Source of the DNA: an uncultured Dysgonomonas sp.
GTDB lineage: Bacteria > Bacteroidota > Bacteroidia > Bacteroidales > Dysgonomonadaceae
Length of the DNA stretch: 64,000 nt
Direction: 5' to 3'
Assembly (NCBI RefSeq): GCF_900079725.1
Contig: NZ_LT599032.1
Location: 4,212,054 to 4,276,053 of the forward strand
Part shown: piece by piece, positions 44,879-60,129 of the stretch
How the letters are laid out: every line of letters begins with the position of its first letter
Position numbering within the stretch: position 1 is the first letter of the stretch
The notes under the pieces: model-generated
Told to the model about the DNA's origin: nothing
The model's database searches: none
The model's input: only the letters and a program-made list of their open reading frames with translations
Made by a program: the position numbers and the translations under genes

Positions 44879-45271
44879 TCAGATATATTCTCTAATCATT
44901 CGGGCAATCTCTTCGAATTCAGCTTGCTCCAGCTTTACTCTGGGGTTGGATAACAGCATGTCTGACTCCTTGTTTATCGGAATCAGGTGTATATGTGCAT
45001 GAGGAACTTCCATTCCTATAACCATTACACCGACCCGTTGGCATAGAAGAGCCTTCTCTATGGCCTTGGCAACCTTCTTGGCAAAGATGTTCATCTCACC
45101 TATGGTTGCGTCGTCCAAATCGAAGATATAATCCACCTCCTGTTTAGGAATGACCAGCGTGTGACCTTTAGCCATAGGATTTATATCAAGGAAAGCAAAG
45201 AATTTCTCATCCTCCGCCACCTTGTAAGAAGGTATCTCGCCGGCTGCTATTCTACTAAAGATACTTGCCAT
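44879..45271 (-). CDS. HIT family nucleotide-binding hydrolase
   Basis: A 130-residue histidine-triad protein. The triad HAHIHLIPI places His91, His93 and His95, and the N-terminal IFSRIAAGEIPSYKVAEDEKFFAFLDI is the classic HINT start. The class hydrolyses nucleotide phosphoramidates and similar adducts. It lies 6 nt after greA on the same strand and is cotranscribed with it, a pairing common in Bacteroidales. Confidence 0.93.
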   Translation of the reverse strand: MASIFSRIAAGEIPSYKVAEDEKFFAFLDINPMAKGHTLVIPKQEVDYIFDLDDATIGEMNIFAKKVAKAIEKALLCQRVGVMVIGMEVPHAHIHLIPINKESDMLLSNPRVKLEQAEFEEIARMIREYI

Positions 45272-45277
45272 CAGCTG

Positions 45278-45745
45278 CTAGATAGAGATGTTTACGATTT
45301 CGAAACTCATCATTCCCGAAGGGACTTTTATTTCGGCAACATCACCCACTTTTTTGCCCATAAGGCCCTGTGCTACAGGAGTGCTTACTGCAATCTTGTT
45401 TTCTTTCAGGTTTGCCTCACTTTCAGCTACAAGGGTATATGTCATCTGCTGGTTGTTCTTTGTGTTGCGTATAGTTACCTTGTTTAGTATCTGTACTACA
45501 TCTATCCCTATCGACTCTTCATTGATTATACGGGCGTTTGCCAACAGATTTTTCATCTGGGCTATTTTTGCCTCAAGTAATCCCTGAGCTTCTTTGGCTG
45601 CATCGTATTCGGCATTTTCCGACAGATCGCCTTTATCACGGGCTTCAGCTATTTGTTTCGATATAGCCGGCCTTTCGCTCTCCAGAGCGCTGATTTCTTC
45701 TTTCAACTTTTTGTAACCGTCTTCGGTCATGTAAGTGATAGCCAT
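45278..45745 (-). CDS. greA: transcription elongation factor GreA
   Basis: A 155-residue cleavage factor that rescues backtracked RNA polymerase. The N-terminal coiled coil holds the conserved AEARDKGDLSENAEYDAAKEAQ with acidic tip residues, and the C-terminal FKBP-like domain contains SPVAQGLMGKKVGDVAEIKVPSG (here STPVAQGLMGKKVGD). Length is normal. It has a good promoter on the minus strand and leads a two-gene unit with the HIT gene. Confidence 0.95.
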   Translation of the reverse strand: MAITYMTEDGYKKLKEEISALESERPAISKQIAEARDKGDLSENAEYDAAKEAQGLLEAKIAQMKNLLANARIINEESIGIDVVQILNKVTIRNTKNNQQMTYTLVAESEANLKENKIAVSTPVAQGLMGKKVGDVAEIKVPSGMMSFEIVNISI

Positions 45746-45867
45746 GGTAATTAAAGTTAAATTAGTTAGTGACTATTATTTCATTTGATTTTTTAAAGCG
45801 ACAAAAAGAAAAAGAATCCTTGCCGTATAGGCCAGAACTCCTTTTCCTTTTTTCAATCTATTATAAG

Positions 45868-45899
45868 CAAAGATAAGGTATAATTTTTATACCGTCAAA
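45868..45899 (-). promoter_or_regulatory. greA promoter
   Basis: On the minus strand TTTG (complement of 45896-45899) and TATCTTTG (complement of 45868-45875) are 20 nt apart. The leader would be about 115 nt. Confidence 0.65.
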
Positions 45900-45914
45900 A
45901 TATTTAGAGAACTT

Positions 45915-47090
45915 TTATAATAATTTTTGAACTTCAGAAGATAAATCATCCGTGGATAATACCCTTTTTACGATCTCTCCTTTTTTATTGATAATGAAAA
46001 TAGTTGGGAATCCCTGAATGTTATACTTTGTAAGTAAATCAGAAGTCAAAGACTTATCATCTCTTACGCAAATCCAAGGAAGGTTTACTGCACTGTTTTG
46101 CCAGGCATGCACATCCGTGTCGAATGAAACCTGATATACTTCAACGTTTCCCTTATGCTTTTCATAAGCCTTATTAAGCAGTATATTGTGCGCCGGAGAA
46201 AAGTCTGTTTGATATGCAGTAAAGTCCAGTATGACTACTTTTCCTTGCAATGAGGAAAGGCTTATATTCTTATTATGTCTATCCGGTAGGGTTATATCAT
46301 AATATGTAGTATGATCTGTAACTTCCGATGTCGCAATTCTGTTTATCGCTTCTTCCTGACCTGCTACTTTGCGTATTTCAGCAAGAGCAGATAATGTAAA
46401 GCTTTTCAGATTAGCTGTGCGGGGAGATGTCGGATATTGTGTATCCCATACTGTAGCTACAGCTTGGAATGCAGTTATGTCTTTTTTGTTGTATGGGTCG
46501 AAAATCAAATAGTTATCCACTTTTTGGAAAAGCGCAAAATAAGCCGCTAGGCTTTTATAGTCGGAATATATAAGATCTTTAGCCTTAGTCTTGTACTCAT
46601 TCACTCCATCTTGTACGGCTGCAATATATTCATCTTGCGATATTTCTTTGCTTTCAAATTTCTTTTTCAGTTCGGTGAAGGTTTGGCCTAGTTTGTTTTG
46701 AGACAGGACAATTTCCTTTATTTTAGCCGAACTGTTAGAGCCTTCAACTGTGTAATCCAGTGCAAATGTTTCTTTCGGTGCATTCACAGTAATAGTCTCT
46801 ATCGAGTCTACTGCCAGATTGATTGTTTGTCCGTTTAGCTTTAGTAAATAAAATTCGGGATAGCCAACATTTACCTCTGTGAATTTGAAGTTACCGTCTT
46901 TATCTAATTTCACAGAATCGATTATAGTTGTTTCGGTCAGAGATCTTTTCTCCAGATATAGTATAGTTGTGTCGGCATTACTTATTTTTCCTTCAATAGT
47001 AAATTGAGGTTTCTTGTCTTTGCAGGATGCAAACAATACTAATGAAGCAATAGTCAGGATTGTGATTTTTGATAAAAGGGACGTTTTCAT
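45915..47090 (-). CDS. DUF4369/thioredoxin-fold lipoprotein without CxxC
   Basis: A 391-residue lipoprotein, lipobox FASC with Cys23. Residues about 28-125 fit the DUF4369 domain that often precedes TlpA-like domains in Bacteroidetes, and residues about 265-390 have a thioredoxin-like fold: LSSLQGKVVILDF, the helix start, VYQVSFDTD, and the cis-proline loop GFPTIFIINKKGE. The position that normally reads F-W-A-x-W-C-x-x-C reads DFTAYQTDFSPAH (289-301) and has no cysteine. It therefore cannot do thiol-disulfide chemistry in the usual way and may serve as a binding protein. Confidence 0.85.
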   Translation of the reverse strand: MKTSLLSKITILTIASLVLFASCKDKKPQFTIEGKISNADTTILYLEKRSLTETTIIDSVKLDKDGNFKFTEVNVGYPEFYLLKLNGQTINLAVDSIETITVNAPKETFALDYTVEGSNSSAKIKEIVLSQNKLGQTFTELKKKFESKEISQDEYIAAVQDGVNEYKTKAKDLIYSDYKSLAAYFALFQKVDNYLIFDPYNKKDITAFQAVATVWDTQYPTSPRTANLKSFTLSALAEIRKVAGQEEAINRIATSEVTDHTTYYDITLPDRHNKNISLSSLQGKVVILDFTAYQTDFSPAHNILLNKAYEKHKGNVEVYQVSFDTDVHAWQNSAVNLPWICVRDDKSLTSDLLTKYNIQGFPTIFIINKKGEIVKRVLSTDDLSSEVQKLL

Positions 47091-47351
47091 GTATAATGTT
47101 GTATTATAAGTAAATCAAAGTATATATTGATGTATTATTTAGCTATTATATATTATAGACATAAAAAAACTTTATCTATATATTTCAGAGCAGCAAAGAT
47201 ATTAATTATAATCAAATCTATTTATCTTGGATTTTATAAAATGATATTTTTTCTGACCGGAGATAATAATTATATTGATTTTATCGTATAATAGTTAAAA
47301 TTATTTTGATTTTTTATCGGCTTATGCTATATTTATTACTGTATTAATCAC

Positions 47352-48407
47352 ATGAAAATATCTCTTACCATGTATAGAATAACAATTTTCTTATTATTTC
47401 TCATTTATAGCATCTGTTTAGTTTATTCTCAGGATTCGGTCAAGGTGGAGATGTTGGATATTATATATCTTAAAAATGGTAAGACGATAAAAGGAAAACT
47501 TGTGAAACAGCAATTCGGAACTATAAGTGTAAAAATCACAGATAGTATTTCACAGAAAGAAAATATAGTGATATATCAACAAGAGGATGTGAAAAAAATA
47601 GAAGAAGGAAATTTAGGGAAGGCTGATGGAGTATTATCGAAGGCAGATTTGCAAAGTTATGTGGAGGGCAGTCCTAATTCGAACAGGAAAGGACAACCGC
47701 AACCGAAGACCGGAGGCGTTGTTGGCATGCCTTCGAATCCAACACAAAGTTTAACCCCGGAGCAATCTCCGCATGAGGATATTCTCAGGCAGGTTCAACA
47801 GCCGGGAGGTAATATATCAATGCCGGTGATGGTTGACCAGCCGGTGATAATCGATGGCGCCCGGGCTGCAAGTCCGGATGAATATTTTGATCCTTTTAGC
47901 GTACCAAGGCCTAAACGGCGGGAGAAGATATGGAACCGGGAAATAAAAGGGTTTCGGGTTTTTCTCGATTATGCTTATATACAAGGTATTGGTAAAACAA
48001 AGAATCACAGGTTCGAATATGGAACATCTATAGGCTATCAGTTTAATCCTATTTTTTATGTAGGTGCAGGAACAAGTTATACTATGACACTAAACAAAAA
48101 GGATTCATCTCTACCCATATTTCTCAATCCACGTATTAATTTTTTGGATGAGAATACAACTCCATTCTGGGACATAAAAGTAGGATATTCGGGTGCAATG
48201 GGAAAAGGTTTCTATTTTAGTACTTCCTTCGGGGTAAGTATTGCCAAGCAAGGAAGGAGTGCGTGGAATATTGGACTTGTGTATTCATTGCAAAAGGCGA
48301 CGTATTATGAATGGTCTGATGTGGAACCCAATAAGAGAGTGGCTGTCAAACCTACATATCACGGCTTGGCTTTGAAGCTTACTTATGAATTTGGTATAGG
48401 CCGATAA
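47352..48407 (+). CDS. hypothetical envelope protein, small beta-barrel N-terminus and outer-membrane-like C-terminus
   Basis: A 351-residue protein I do not recognise as a named family. A signal peptide covers about residues 1-27 (ATG 47352 or 47370). Residues about 33-85 (VEMLDIIYLKNGKTIKGKLV, then a beta-rich stretch to IYQQEDVKKIEEG) look like the small domain found in Bacteroidetes proteins that starts with D-x-I-x-L-K-D/N-G. A proline/glutamine-rich linker (about 105-175) leads to a C-terminal half (190-351) with alternating hydrophobic strands and final LKLTYEFGIGR, resembling an outer-membrane barrel. Confidence 0.7.
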   Translation: MKISLTMYRITIFLLFLIYSICLVYSQDSVKVEMLDIIYLKNGKTIKGKLVKQQFGTISVKITDSISQKENIVIYQQEDVKKIEEGNLGKADGVLSKADLQSYVEGSPNSNRKGQPQPKTGGVVGMPSNPTQSLTPEQSPHEDILRQVQQPGGNISMPVMVDQPVIIDGARAASPDEYFDPFSVPRPKRREKIWNREIKGFRVFLDYAYIQGIGKTKNHRFEYGTSIGYQFNPIFYVGAGTSYTMTLNKKDSSLPIFLNPRINFLDENTTPFWDIKVGYSGAMGKGFYFSTSFGVSIAKQGRSAWNIGLVYSLQKATYYEWSDVEPNKRVAVKPTYHGLALKLTYEFGIGR

Positions 48408-48524
48408 CTGATCAATTCATTTTTCTCACATGTCTTTATATTTAACAACATGTTGTATTCTAGGCGTATACTTTGATTTTACATTGTTTGTCTAAAAAAT
48501 ATTTTAAAAAAAGGTTATCTAAAG

Positions 48525-48556
48525 TTTGGAGTGTAATGAATTGTTTCCTACTTTTG
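48525..48556 (+). promoter_or_regulatory. rRNA operon promoter
   Basis: TTTG (48525-48528) and TACTTTTG (48549-48556) are 20 nt apart, a strong Bacteroidetes -33/-7 pair. Transcription should begin near 48563, about 230 nt before the 16S rRNA. Confidence 0.8.
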
Positions 48557-48795
48557 CACCCGCTTTACCACTAAAGGGCACGCTTAAAGAAGGGTGTTTG
48601 CGTAGGGAAAGAGAGAGGTCTTTGAAGGAAATGAAATAACAACATTATAGAGTGTAGTACACAATTTGGGTTTTTATTAAATTAAAGATCCGAAAAAACT
48701 AGAGATAGTTAAAAAAGGTGCTACCGTCAATTACTATTACCCAATAGTAATAAAAAAAGCTTGAACAGGATCAAAAGACTTAAAAAAAAGAATAT
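48557..48795 (+). other. rRNA leader region
   Basis: The leader holds a perfect hairpin, TTACTATT (48731-48738) with AATAGTAA (48743-48750), and near 48575 a TTACCACTAAAGGGCACGC segment like the ACCACTAAG module of the dispersed repeats. No ORF is convincing. Processing signals are likely but not individually identified. Confidence 0.45.
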
Positions 48796-50324
<1,529 letters not shown>

Positions 50325-50521
50325 GGAGATACTGTTCGAGTTGGGTAGACCTTTAAAAAAAGGTGCTGCACTCTTAAATGATGTTGTTGTTTTAAGATAT
50401 ACTCAGTTTACGGGAGTAGGTAGAGGGTTAGAGTTTAAATATACTGTTAACTGTTCACTGCTCACTGTTCACTGACCAAGAGAAACCAAGAAGCTGGCAA
50501 TCAGTTTCAGGCAGAACCGCC

Positions 50522-50595
50522 AGTCCTATAGCTCAGTTGGTTAGAGCGCTACACTGATAATGTAGAGGTCGGCAGTTCAAATCTGCCTGGGACTA
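50522..50595 (+). tRNA. tRNA-Ile (GAT)
   Basis: A full cloverleaf: acceptor AGTCCTA with TGGGACT (one G-U pair), D-arm TAGCTCAGTTGGTTAGAGC, anticodon loop CTGATAA with anticodon GAT, T-arm GGCAGTTCAAATCTGCC. Located in the 16S-23S spacer, as usual for Bacteroidales. CCA is not encoded completely. Confidence 0.95.
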
Positions 50596-50698
50596 CCGCA
50601 ATGCAGAGGCATCGCAATTAATAATTAACAGTTAACAATTAACAATAACGGTAAAAACCAATTCTTAATTATTAATTCATCATTATTAATTACCTTAC
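50596..50698. repeat. short AT-rich repeats in rRNA spacer
   Basis: The spacer between the tRNAs contains units such as AATTAATAATTAACAGTTAAC and AATTATTAATTCATCATTATT (each shown in part), and similar units (TTAACTGTTCACTGCTCACTG near 50447, AATTGACAATTAATAATTGAC near 50780, TGACAGTTACATATAAACCA near 53965) recur in the other rRNA spacers. They look like degenerate Bacteroidetes intergenic repeats, without an assigned role. Confidence 0.5.
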
Positions 50699-50772
50699 GG
50701 GGGATTAGCTCAGCTGGCTAGAGCACCTGCCTTGCACGCAGGGGGTCAACGGTTCGAATCCGTTATTCTCCA
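50699..50772 (+). tRNA. tRNA-Ala (TGC)
   Basis: Acceptor GGGGGAT with ATTCTCC (two G-U pairs), D-arm TAGCTCAGCTGGCTAGAGC, anticodon loop CTTGCAC with anticodon TGC, T-arm ACGGTTCGAATCCGT. It follows tRNA-Ile in the 16S-23S spacer. Confidence 0.95.
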
Positions 50773-50961
50773 CACTTTCAATTGAGGATTGACAATTAAT
50801 AATTGACAAAAAGAACTGTCAACTATCCACTATCCATTCTCAATTAGAAAAACGATCTTTGACATGATGTAAAAAAAGAGCAAGTAAAGTTAGATTATGA
50901 TATAATCTATCAAACCCTGCTAATAAGCCCCCTTCGGGGAGTTTATTAGATAGAAAAAAAG

Positions 50962-53845
<2,884 letters not shown>

Positions 53846-54022
53846 GTGCCAGTAGACTCACCGTAGTAAACTGGCACCGAACAACAAACCAGAGGTTTGC
53901 TATATTAGACAATAATCATAACAATACTTACTCTTTTACATCAGTCAATATAGTTGAAAATTGAGAGTTGACAGTTACATATAAACCATTGTCCACTATC
54001 AACTATCCACTATAAAAAGCAT

Positions 54023-54132
<110 letters not shown>

Positions 54133-54141
54133 TAAGAAGAG

Positions 54142-54175
54142 AAGTCCTTCACTAGATATAGTGTGGGACTTTTTT
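54142..54175 (+). terminator. rRNA operon terminator
   Basis: AGTCCTTCACTA (54143-54154) pairs with TAGTGTGGGACT (one mismatch, one G-U), 4-nt loop, then TTTTTT. It lies about 10 nt after the 5S rRNA. Confidence 0.85.
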
Positions 54176-54264
54176 GTTGTGGATAAGATTATCCTATACA
54201 TATATGAATGAAGACTATAAAAGAATCAGAACTTGCTTTAAGTATTATATAGCTGATATATGAA

Positions 54265-55320
54265 TTATTTAAAAAGTATATTTTCTATTCTTTGTATTAC
54301 TATTTTAGAGTTAATGTCGAGACAATCAAAAGTTTTTGGATTACTGCAAGGTTTATTTCCAAATATAGAACAAGGCTGGCAGCTTAAATCTTTAATTAGA
54401 GCATCTTTCCGATCTAAATTTGATGGATAATAACCATTTTGCGGTGCGGTGGCTCCCCAAATGCTGATTACCGAAACATTTAATAATGCGGCTAAATGCA
54501 GATTCGCAGAATCCATTGTGAGGGCAATACTACATTTTGCCATAACAGTCGTTTCTTCATCGAAAGAGATGCGATCAATAAGTGAAATTACTGAAGGATA
54601 TGTTTCGATCCAGGCGTCTACCTGTTTTTTTTCTCTGATTCCTCCTCCAAATATTAAGACCTGATATTCATCTTTTTTGCTAAAATACGATATAACCTCT
54701 TCCATCTTATTTAATGGGTATATTTTAGTCCTTTCTTTAGAGAAGGGAGATATTGCAATTAGTTTTTTATTGGAGCTAATATTGAGCTTGTTAAATAATT
54801 TATCTGAATCTCTTTTCTTTATAGCCATTGGGTTGAATATTGGTTGCAACCCATTATAACCTAAATTAGCAAGAGCTTCTTTATGTAAGTCAATCATTGT
54901 TAGGCCGTCATTACATTTATTCGGGATCCTTTCTTCTGAAAAGAACCTGTTTTCATTGGTTAGGGCTATTTCTATATTTAGGTTATTTTGAAGAATGCTT
55001 TTGTGTAATTTCTGTTCGATGATATCATATTGTAGAAAAGCTATTTTATCAAATGAATTGGCAAAAGACTTCATCTTAGCTGAAAAAAGACGTTTTTTTA
55101 TTGAAAAAACCAGCCCTCTGAAAGCTCCTTTCGATTTCTTAGATATCATAGGTTTAAATACAACATTGGGAGGCATTACTTCCAGAAAGGTATTAAACCG
55201 CTCATTTGTAAGTATTGTAAAGGTGTCTTCTTTATATTTGGTCGCCAAAGATACAATTAAGGGTAGGACGATTAAAGCATCGCCGATCCTATGGTATCTG
55301 ATAATTAAAGTATTTGCCAT
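54265..55320 (-). CDS. glycosyltransferase family 9 (heptosyltransferase-like)
   Basis: A 351-residue GT9 protein, the ADP-heptose:LPS heptosyltransferase family. Marks are the N-terminal LIIRYHRIGDALIVLPLI, AISPFSKERTKIYP, the C-terminal MDSANLHLAALLNVSVISIWG with the acceptor/donor D-S-x-x-x-H-x-A pattern, and the cysteine cluster CQPCSIFGNKPC. Such transferases add sugars to the lipopolysaccharide core. It is divergent from a GT2 gene and both are likely used in surface glycan assembly. Confidence 0.9.
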   Translation of the reverse strand: MANTLIIRYHRIGDALIVLPLIVSLATKYKEDTFTILTNERFNTFLEVMPPNVVFKPMISKKSKGAFRGLVFSIKKRLFSAKMKSFANSFDKIAFLQYDIIEQKLHKSILQNNLNIEIALTNENRFFSEERIPNKCNDGLTMIDLHKEALANLGYNGLQPIFNPMAIKKRDSDKLFNKLNISSNKKLIAISPFSKERTKIYPLNKMEEVISYFSKKDEYQVLIFGGGIREKKQVDAWIETYPSVISLIDRISFDEETTVMAKCSIALTMDSANLHLAALLNVSVISIWGATAPQNGYYPSNLDRKDALIKDLSCQPCSIFGNKPCSNPKTFDCLDINSKIVIQRIENILFK

Positions 55321-55471
55321 TATTTATATATGTTTTCTAAAAAGCATGTAAATATAATAATATTAGGCAGAGCTTTGTTCTGTTCTAGGTGAAACTTACC
55401 CAATGTCTAATATTATCTAATGTAAATTGTATAGATAAAGGTGGTACTATCCAATAATAAAAAAAGATATT

Positions 55472-55479
55472 TATCTTTG
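55472..55479 (+). promoter_or_regulatory. -7 box for the GT2 gene
   Basis: TATCTTTG lies 21 nt before the ATG at 55501. A -33 TTTG is not evident. Confidence 0.55.
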
Positions 55480-55500
55480 TGTTTCTTTAAATAAAAAGAT

Positions 55501-56259
55501 ATGCCAAAGATTTCTATTATAACACCTACTTACAATTCGGAAAATACAATACATGGAACAATTGATGCCTTACTCAGACAAACGTTTTCTGATTTCGAAT
55601 ACATCATTATTGATGGCGTCTCCAAAGATAATACAGTGGAGAAAATAAAAAGCTATATACCTGCTTTTGAGAAGAAAGGAGTAAGTGTACGGATATTGAG
55701 TGAGCCGGATAAAGGTGTTTACGATGCAATGAATAAGGGGATTGCTTTAGCGCAAGGAGAGCTTGTGGGTATTACAAATTCTGATGACTGGTACGAAGAT
55801 AATGCTTTGGAGGTGATGTGGGATAAGTTTACTGATAGAGAAGTAAATAGGTCTAACTGCATGATATATGGTATCGAACGGGTTTGGAAAGATGATAAGA
55901 TATTTAATGTGCAACGACGTGGTGCTGCTTTCATCTCTGAGAGCGTATTGCCGCATTCAACTTTCTTCGTTTCAAGGGCTGTCTATGATAAATTCGGAGC
56001 ATTTGATTTATCTGTAAAAGTATTAGCTGACTATGATTTTATTTGCAGATGTGCAAGCCAAGGTGTCAGTCTGGAAGAAGTGGATATTGTAATATCTAAT
56101 TTTAGATTAGGTGGTATATCTTCTTCATACTTTGATTTTTATTCCGATTATTATAAGATAAAGCATAAATATGGATTTATTGATAATAAGAAATATAAAG
56201 AATTGAAGTTTGTTCTGAAAGTGAAACAGCTTATTAATAAGGTAGCTAAGAGATGGTAA
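55501..56259 (+). CDS. glycosyltransferase family 2
   Basis: A 252-residue GT-A fold transferase. The N-terminal ISIITPTYNSENTI nucleotide-sugar strand, the FEYIIIDGVSKDNT motif (with DG), SEPDKGVYDAMNKGIALAQGE and TNSDDWYEDNAL (the DxD-like metal site) are typical of the WcaA-like group. Acceptor unknown. It lacks membrane helices. Surface polysaccharide or LPS synthesis is the likely context, given the GT9 neighbour. Confidence 0.92.
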   Translation: MPKISIITPTYNSENTIHGTIDALLRQTFSDFEYIIIDGVSKDNTVEKIKSYIPAFEKKGVSVRILSEPDKGVYDAMNKGIALAQGELVGITNSDDWYEDNALEVMWDKFTDREVNRSNCMIYGIERVWKDDKIFNVQRRGAAFISESVLPHSTFFVSRAVYDKFGAFDLSVKVLADYDFICRCASQGVSLEEVDIVISNFRLGGISSSYFDFYSDYYKIKHKYGFIDNKKYKELKFVLKVKQLINKVAKRW

Positions 56260-56279
56260 TTGTATTTAGTATATTAGAT

Positions 56280-56324
56280 ATACAAATGAGGGTATTGCAT
56301 CAGTTACAATACCCTCATTTGTAT
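56280..56324. terminator. perfect 18-bp bidirectional terminator
   Basis: ATACAAATGAGGGTATTG (56280-56297) pairs perfectly with CAATACCCTCATTTGTAT (56307-56324), 9-nt loop. It separates the convergent GT2 and CotH-kinase genes. Confidence 0.8.
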
Positions 56325-56340
56325 AAATATAGGCTGAAGT

Positions 56341-57882
56341 TTACTTCAATGTCTGATCCATCCAGTTTATTCTTCTAGTAAGCCAATCTTTCAGATAATT
56401 GACTTCTCCTTGATAGCTACCTGTTACAATAGGATTTGGCCATACAGCCTTATCTAATATCGGCCACCGCTTAAAGTTTTTAGACTGGGATATTTCCATC
56501 TTGTCAGCTAATTCGTCGATAAATGGATACAGATTGCTTAGCTTGTCACTTCGCAACTCGATCCACCGATCTGTCACCATTTTATCAAATTCTGCATGCT
56601 TAAAGAATTCTTGATACCAGGCAGCTTTAATTCGTGCATACCAACCGGTTGTAATTTCACATCCTTCGTAATTTATATTACCAAAAGCGATATCGTAATC
56701 CCATACAGGGCCAAAGTATAACTTATCATTATCCTTGTCTTTATATACAAAGGTACTGAGACGAAGATTTCCATCCACATTTTTAGATAATTCATTTAGT
56801 AACAGATAATCAATGAAGGATTTCATATCCAGATATTTTGGTAGCTCAGACACAGTGTTGATGCCTCCTTTTCCGTAGATAATGTTTTCTATATTCTGAA
56901 TATAATCACGGATATATTCCTTTTGAATAGCGGGGATGTCCTCTGGTCTGTTTACACAAAACACCATTTTTGCTTCTTCGGTTTCGAACCACACAGGTTC
57001 CCCTTTTCGTTCGTCTATTTCCAGCAGGTATCCACCTGAGGTATTTGTGTCAGATGGCCCCATTTCGGCAATATTCACTCTGTCTTTATCTATTCTTATG
57101 TGTTCTCCGATCATATAATTACCTATGAAGTCTCCGTTGAGAACGACATCTACATATTCCATACGTGGGGTATAGACAAATCCCATGCGTCGGCTGATTT
57201 CAAAAGCGAGCTCATTTCTCATCAAGGTTTTATCAGAATAATTCGCTAATAAAACCCAATGTTTGTTTTTGGGCATGCCTAGTATTTCGCTGGACTTGCT
57301 TAATTTAAGACGGTATGGTTTCTTTTCCATTCCCCATGTACTGTTTCCCCGGCCTCTTATCTCGGTGGTAGCTTCGAGTAATTTTTCAATGATCTCACCT
57401 TTCTCATTCCGGGATTCAATAGTAATAGTGGCGTTTATATAATCTTCCTTTGATGTAATTGGCTTTCCATTCTCTGTGGTGATCGTCAAAAGAGGGTAAT
57501 GGTGTCCTTCCGGATCGGGAATTACAGGAGGTGCAGCCTCCTGATTAATTTTTACAGTTTCAGACTTTTCTGCGGTTTTTACTGATAAAGATATTGAACG
57601 CACGGTCTCAATTGCATTCTCAGATGCTTTTACCGAGATGTTCATGTTCCCTTTTCCACTTAAGGGACTGATGGTTATCCAATCATTTTCTTCTACGATT
57701 ATTTTCTATTCGGTGTTGGATTTTATCGAAAAAGTCTGTGTCTCGCCTTCTGCACTGAATGACAATTCATTCTTAGACAGACTTAAATATTTGATATCTT
57801 CCTTGTCATCGTTCTTGTCGGAACAACTGATTATAGAAAGTAAAAATATGAAGGAAGTAAAGAGCAAAATTTTGTTTTTCAT
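56341..57882 (-). pseudogene. CotH-kinase lipoprotein gene with BACON domain, interrupted by in-frame TAG
   Basis: Read from the ATG complementary to 57880-57882, the gene would encode 513 residues: signal peptide and lipobox (ISC, Cys20) followed by SDKNDDKED, a BACON-like domain (LSLSKNELSFSAEGETQTFS, then KIIVEENDWITISPLSGKG), and a CotH-kinase domain (EIRGRGNSTWGMEKKPYRLK, LLNELSKNVDGN, GPVWDYDIAFGN). Codon 59 is TAG (complement of 57706-57708). In BACON domains a tryptophan is expected there (S-N-T-x-W), and TGG to TAG is a single-base change. The frame is otherwise intact on both sides. An internal ATG at 57645 would give a 434-residue protein without a signal peptide. Sequencing error remains possible. 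Confidence 0.8.
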
Positions 57883-57915
57883 GAAGCTTGATATATTAGG
57901 TGCATTTATCTTTTA

Positions 57916-57945
57916 CAAAGAAAATAAGAAAATCGGATAATCAAA
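57916..57945 (-). promoter_or_regulatory. promoter of the CotH-kinase gene
   Basis: On the minus strand TTTG (complement of 57942-57945) and TTTCTTTG (complement of 57916-57923) are 18 nt apart, about 34 nt before the full-length ATG. This supports the upstream start and hence the reading of the TAG as an interruption. Confidence 0.55.
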
Positions 57946-58033
57946 GATTTCCTTCTATTTTATTGATATTTTATCCTTTATTCTGAAACGCAAAAGGACT
58001 GCTTAATTACTTGTTTTTCCCGATAAAAATTCG

Positions 58034-58041
58034 TATATTTG
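58034..58041 (+). promoter_or_regulatory. gyrB -7 box
   Basis: TATATTTG is a perfect -7 element 61 nt before the gyrB ATG. A weak TTGT/TTTT lies near 58011-58016 at the -33 position. Confidence 0.6.
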
Positions 58042-58090
58042 TTAGATTTTTGAACGCAAAACAACGGGTGGTTATTCACCTTAAAAATAG

Positions 58091-60058
<1,968 letters not shown>

Positions 60059-60079
60059 GGGATATTAAAGATAAGAATG

Positions 60080-60103
60080 AGCCGCAGTAATGCGGCTTTT
60101 TTT
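60080..60103 (+). terminator. gyrB terminator
   Basis: AGCCGCA (60080-60086), loop GTAA, TGCGGCT (60091-60097), then a T-run to 60103. Perfect 7-bp GC-rich stem. Confidence 0.9.
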
Positions 60104-60119
60104 ATAACCGCCTTAATCA

Positions 60120-60128
60120 GATAATATT
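60120..60128. repeat. flanking direct repeat, left copy
   Basis: GATAATATT, identical to 61100-61108. It brackets the inverted-repeat element at 60130-61098 with 1 nt on each side, as a target-site duplication would. Confidence 0.6.
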
Positions 60129-60129
60129 T

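Noticed and set aside
57706-57708. TAG read as pyrrolysine or another recoded amino acid
   Set aside because: Nothing in the window suggests pyrrolysine machinery, and the position is explained by a one-base change from the expected TGG.
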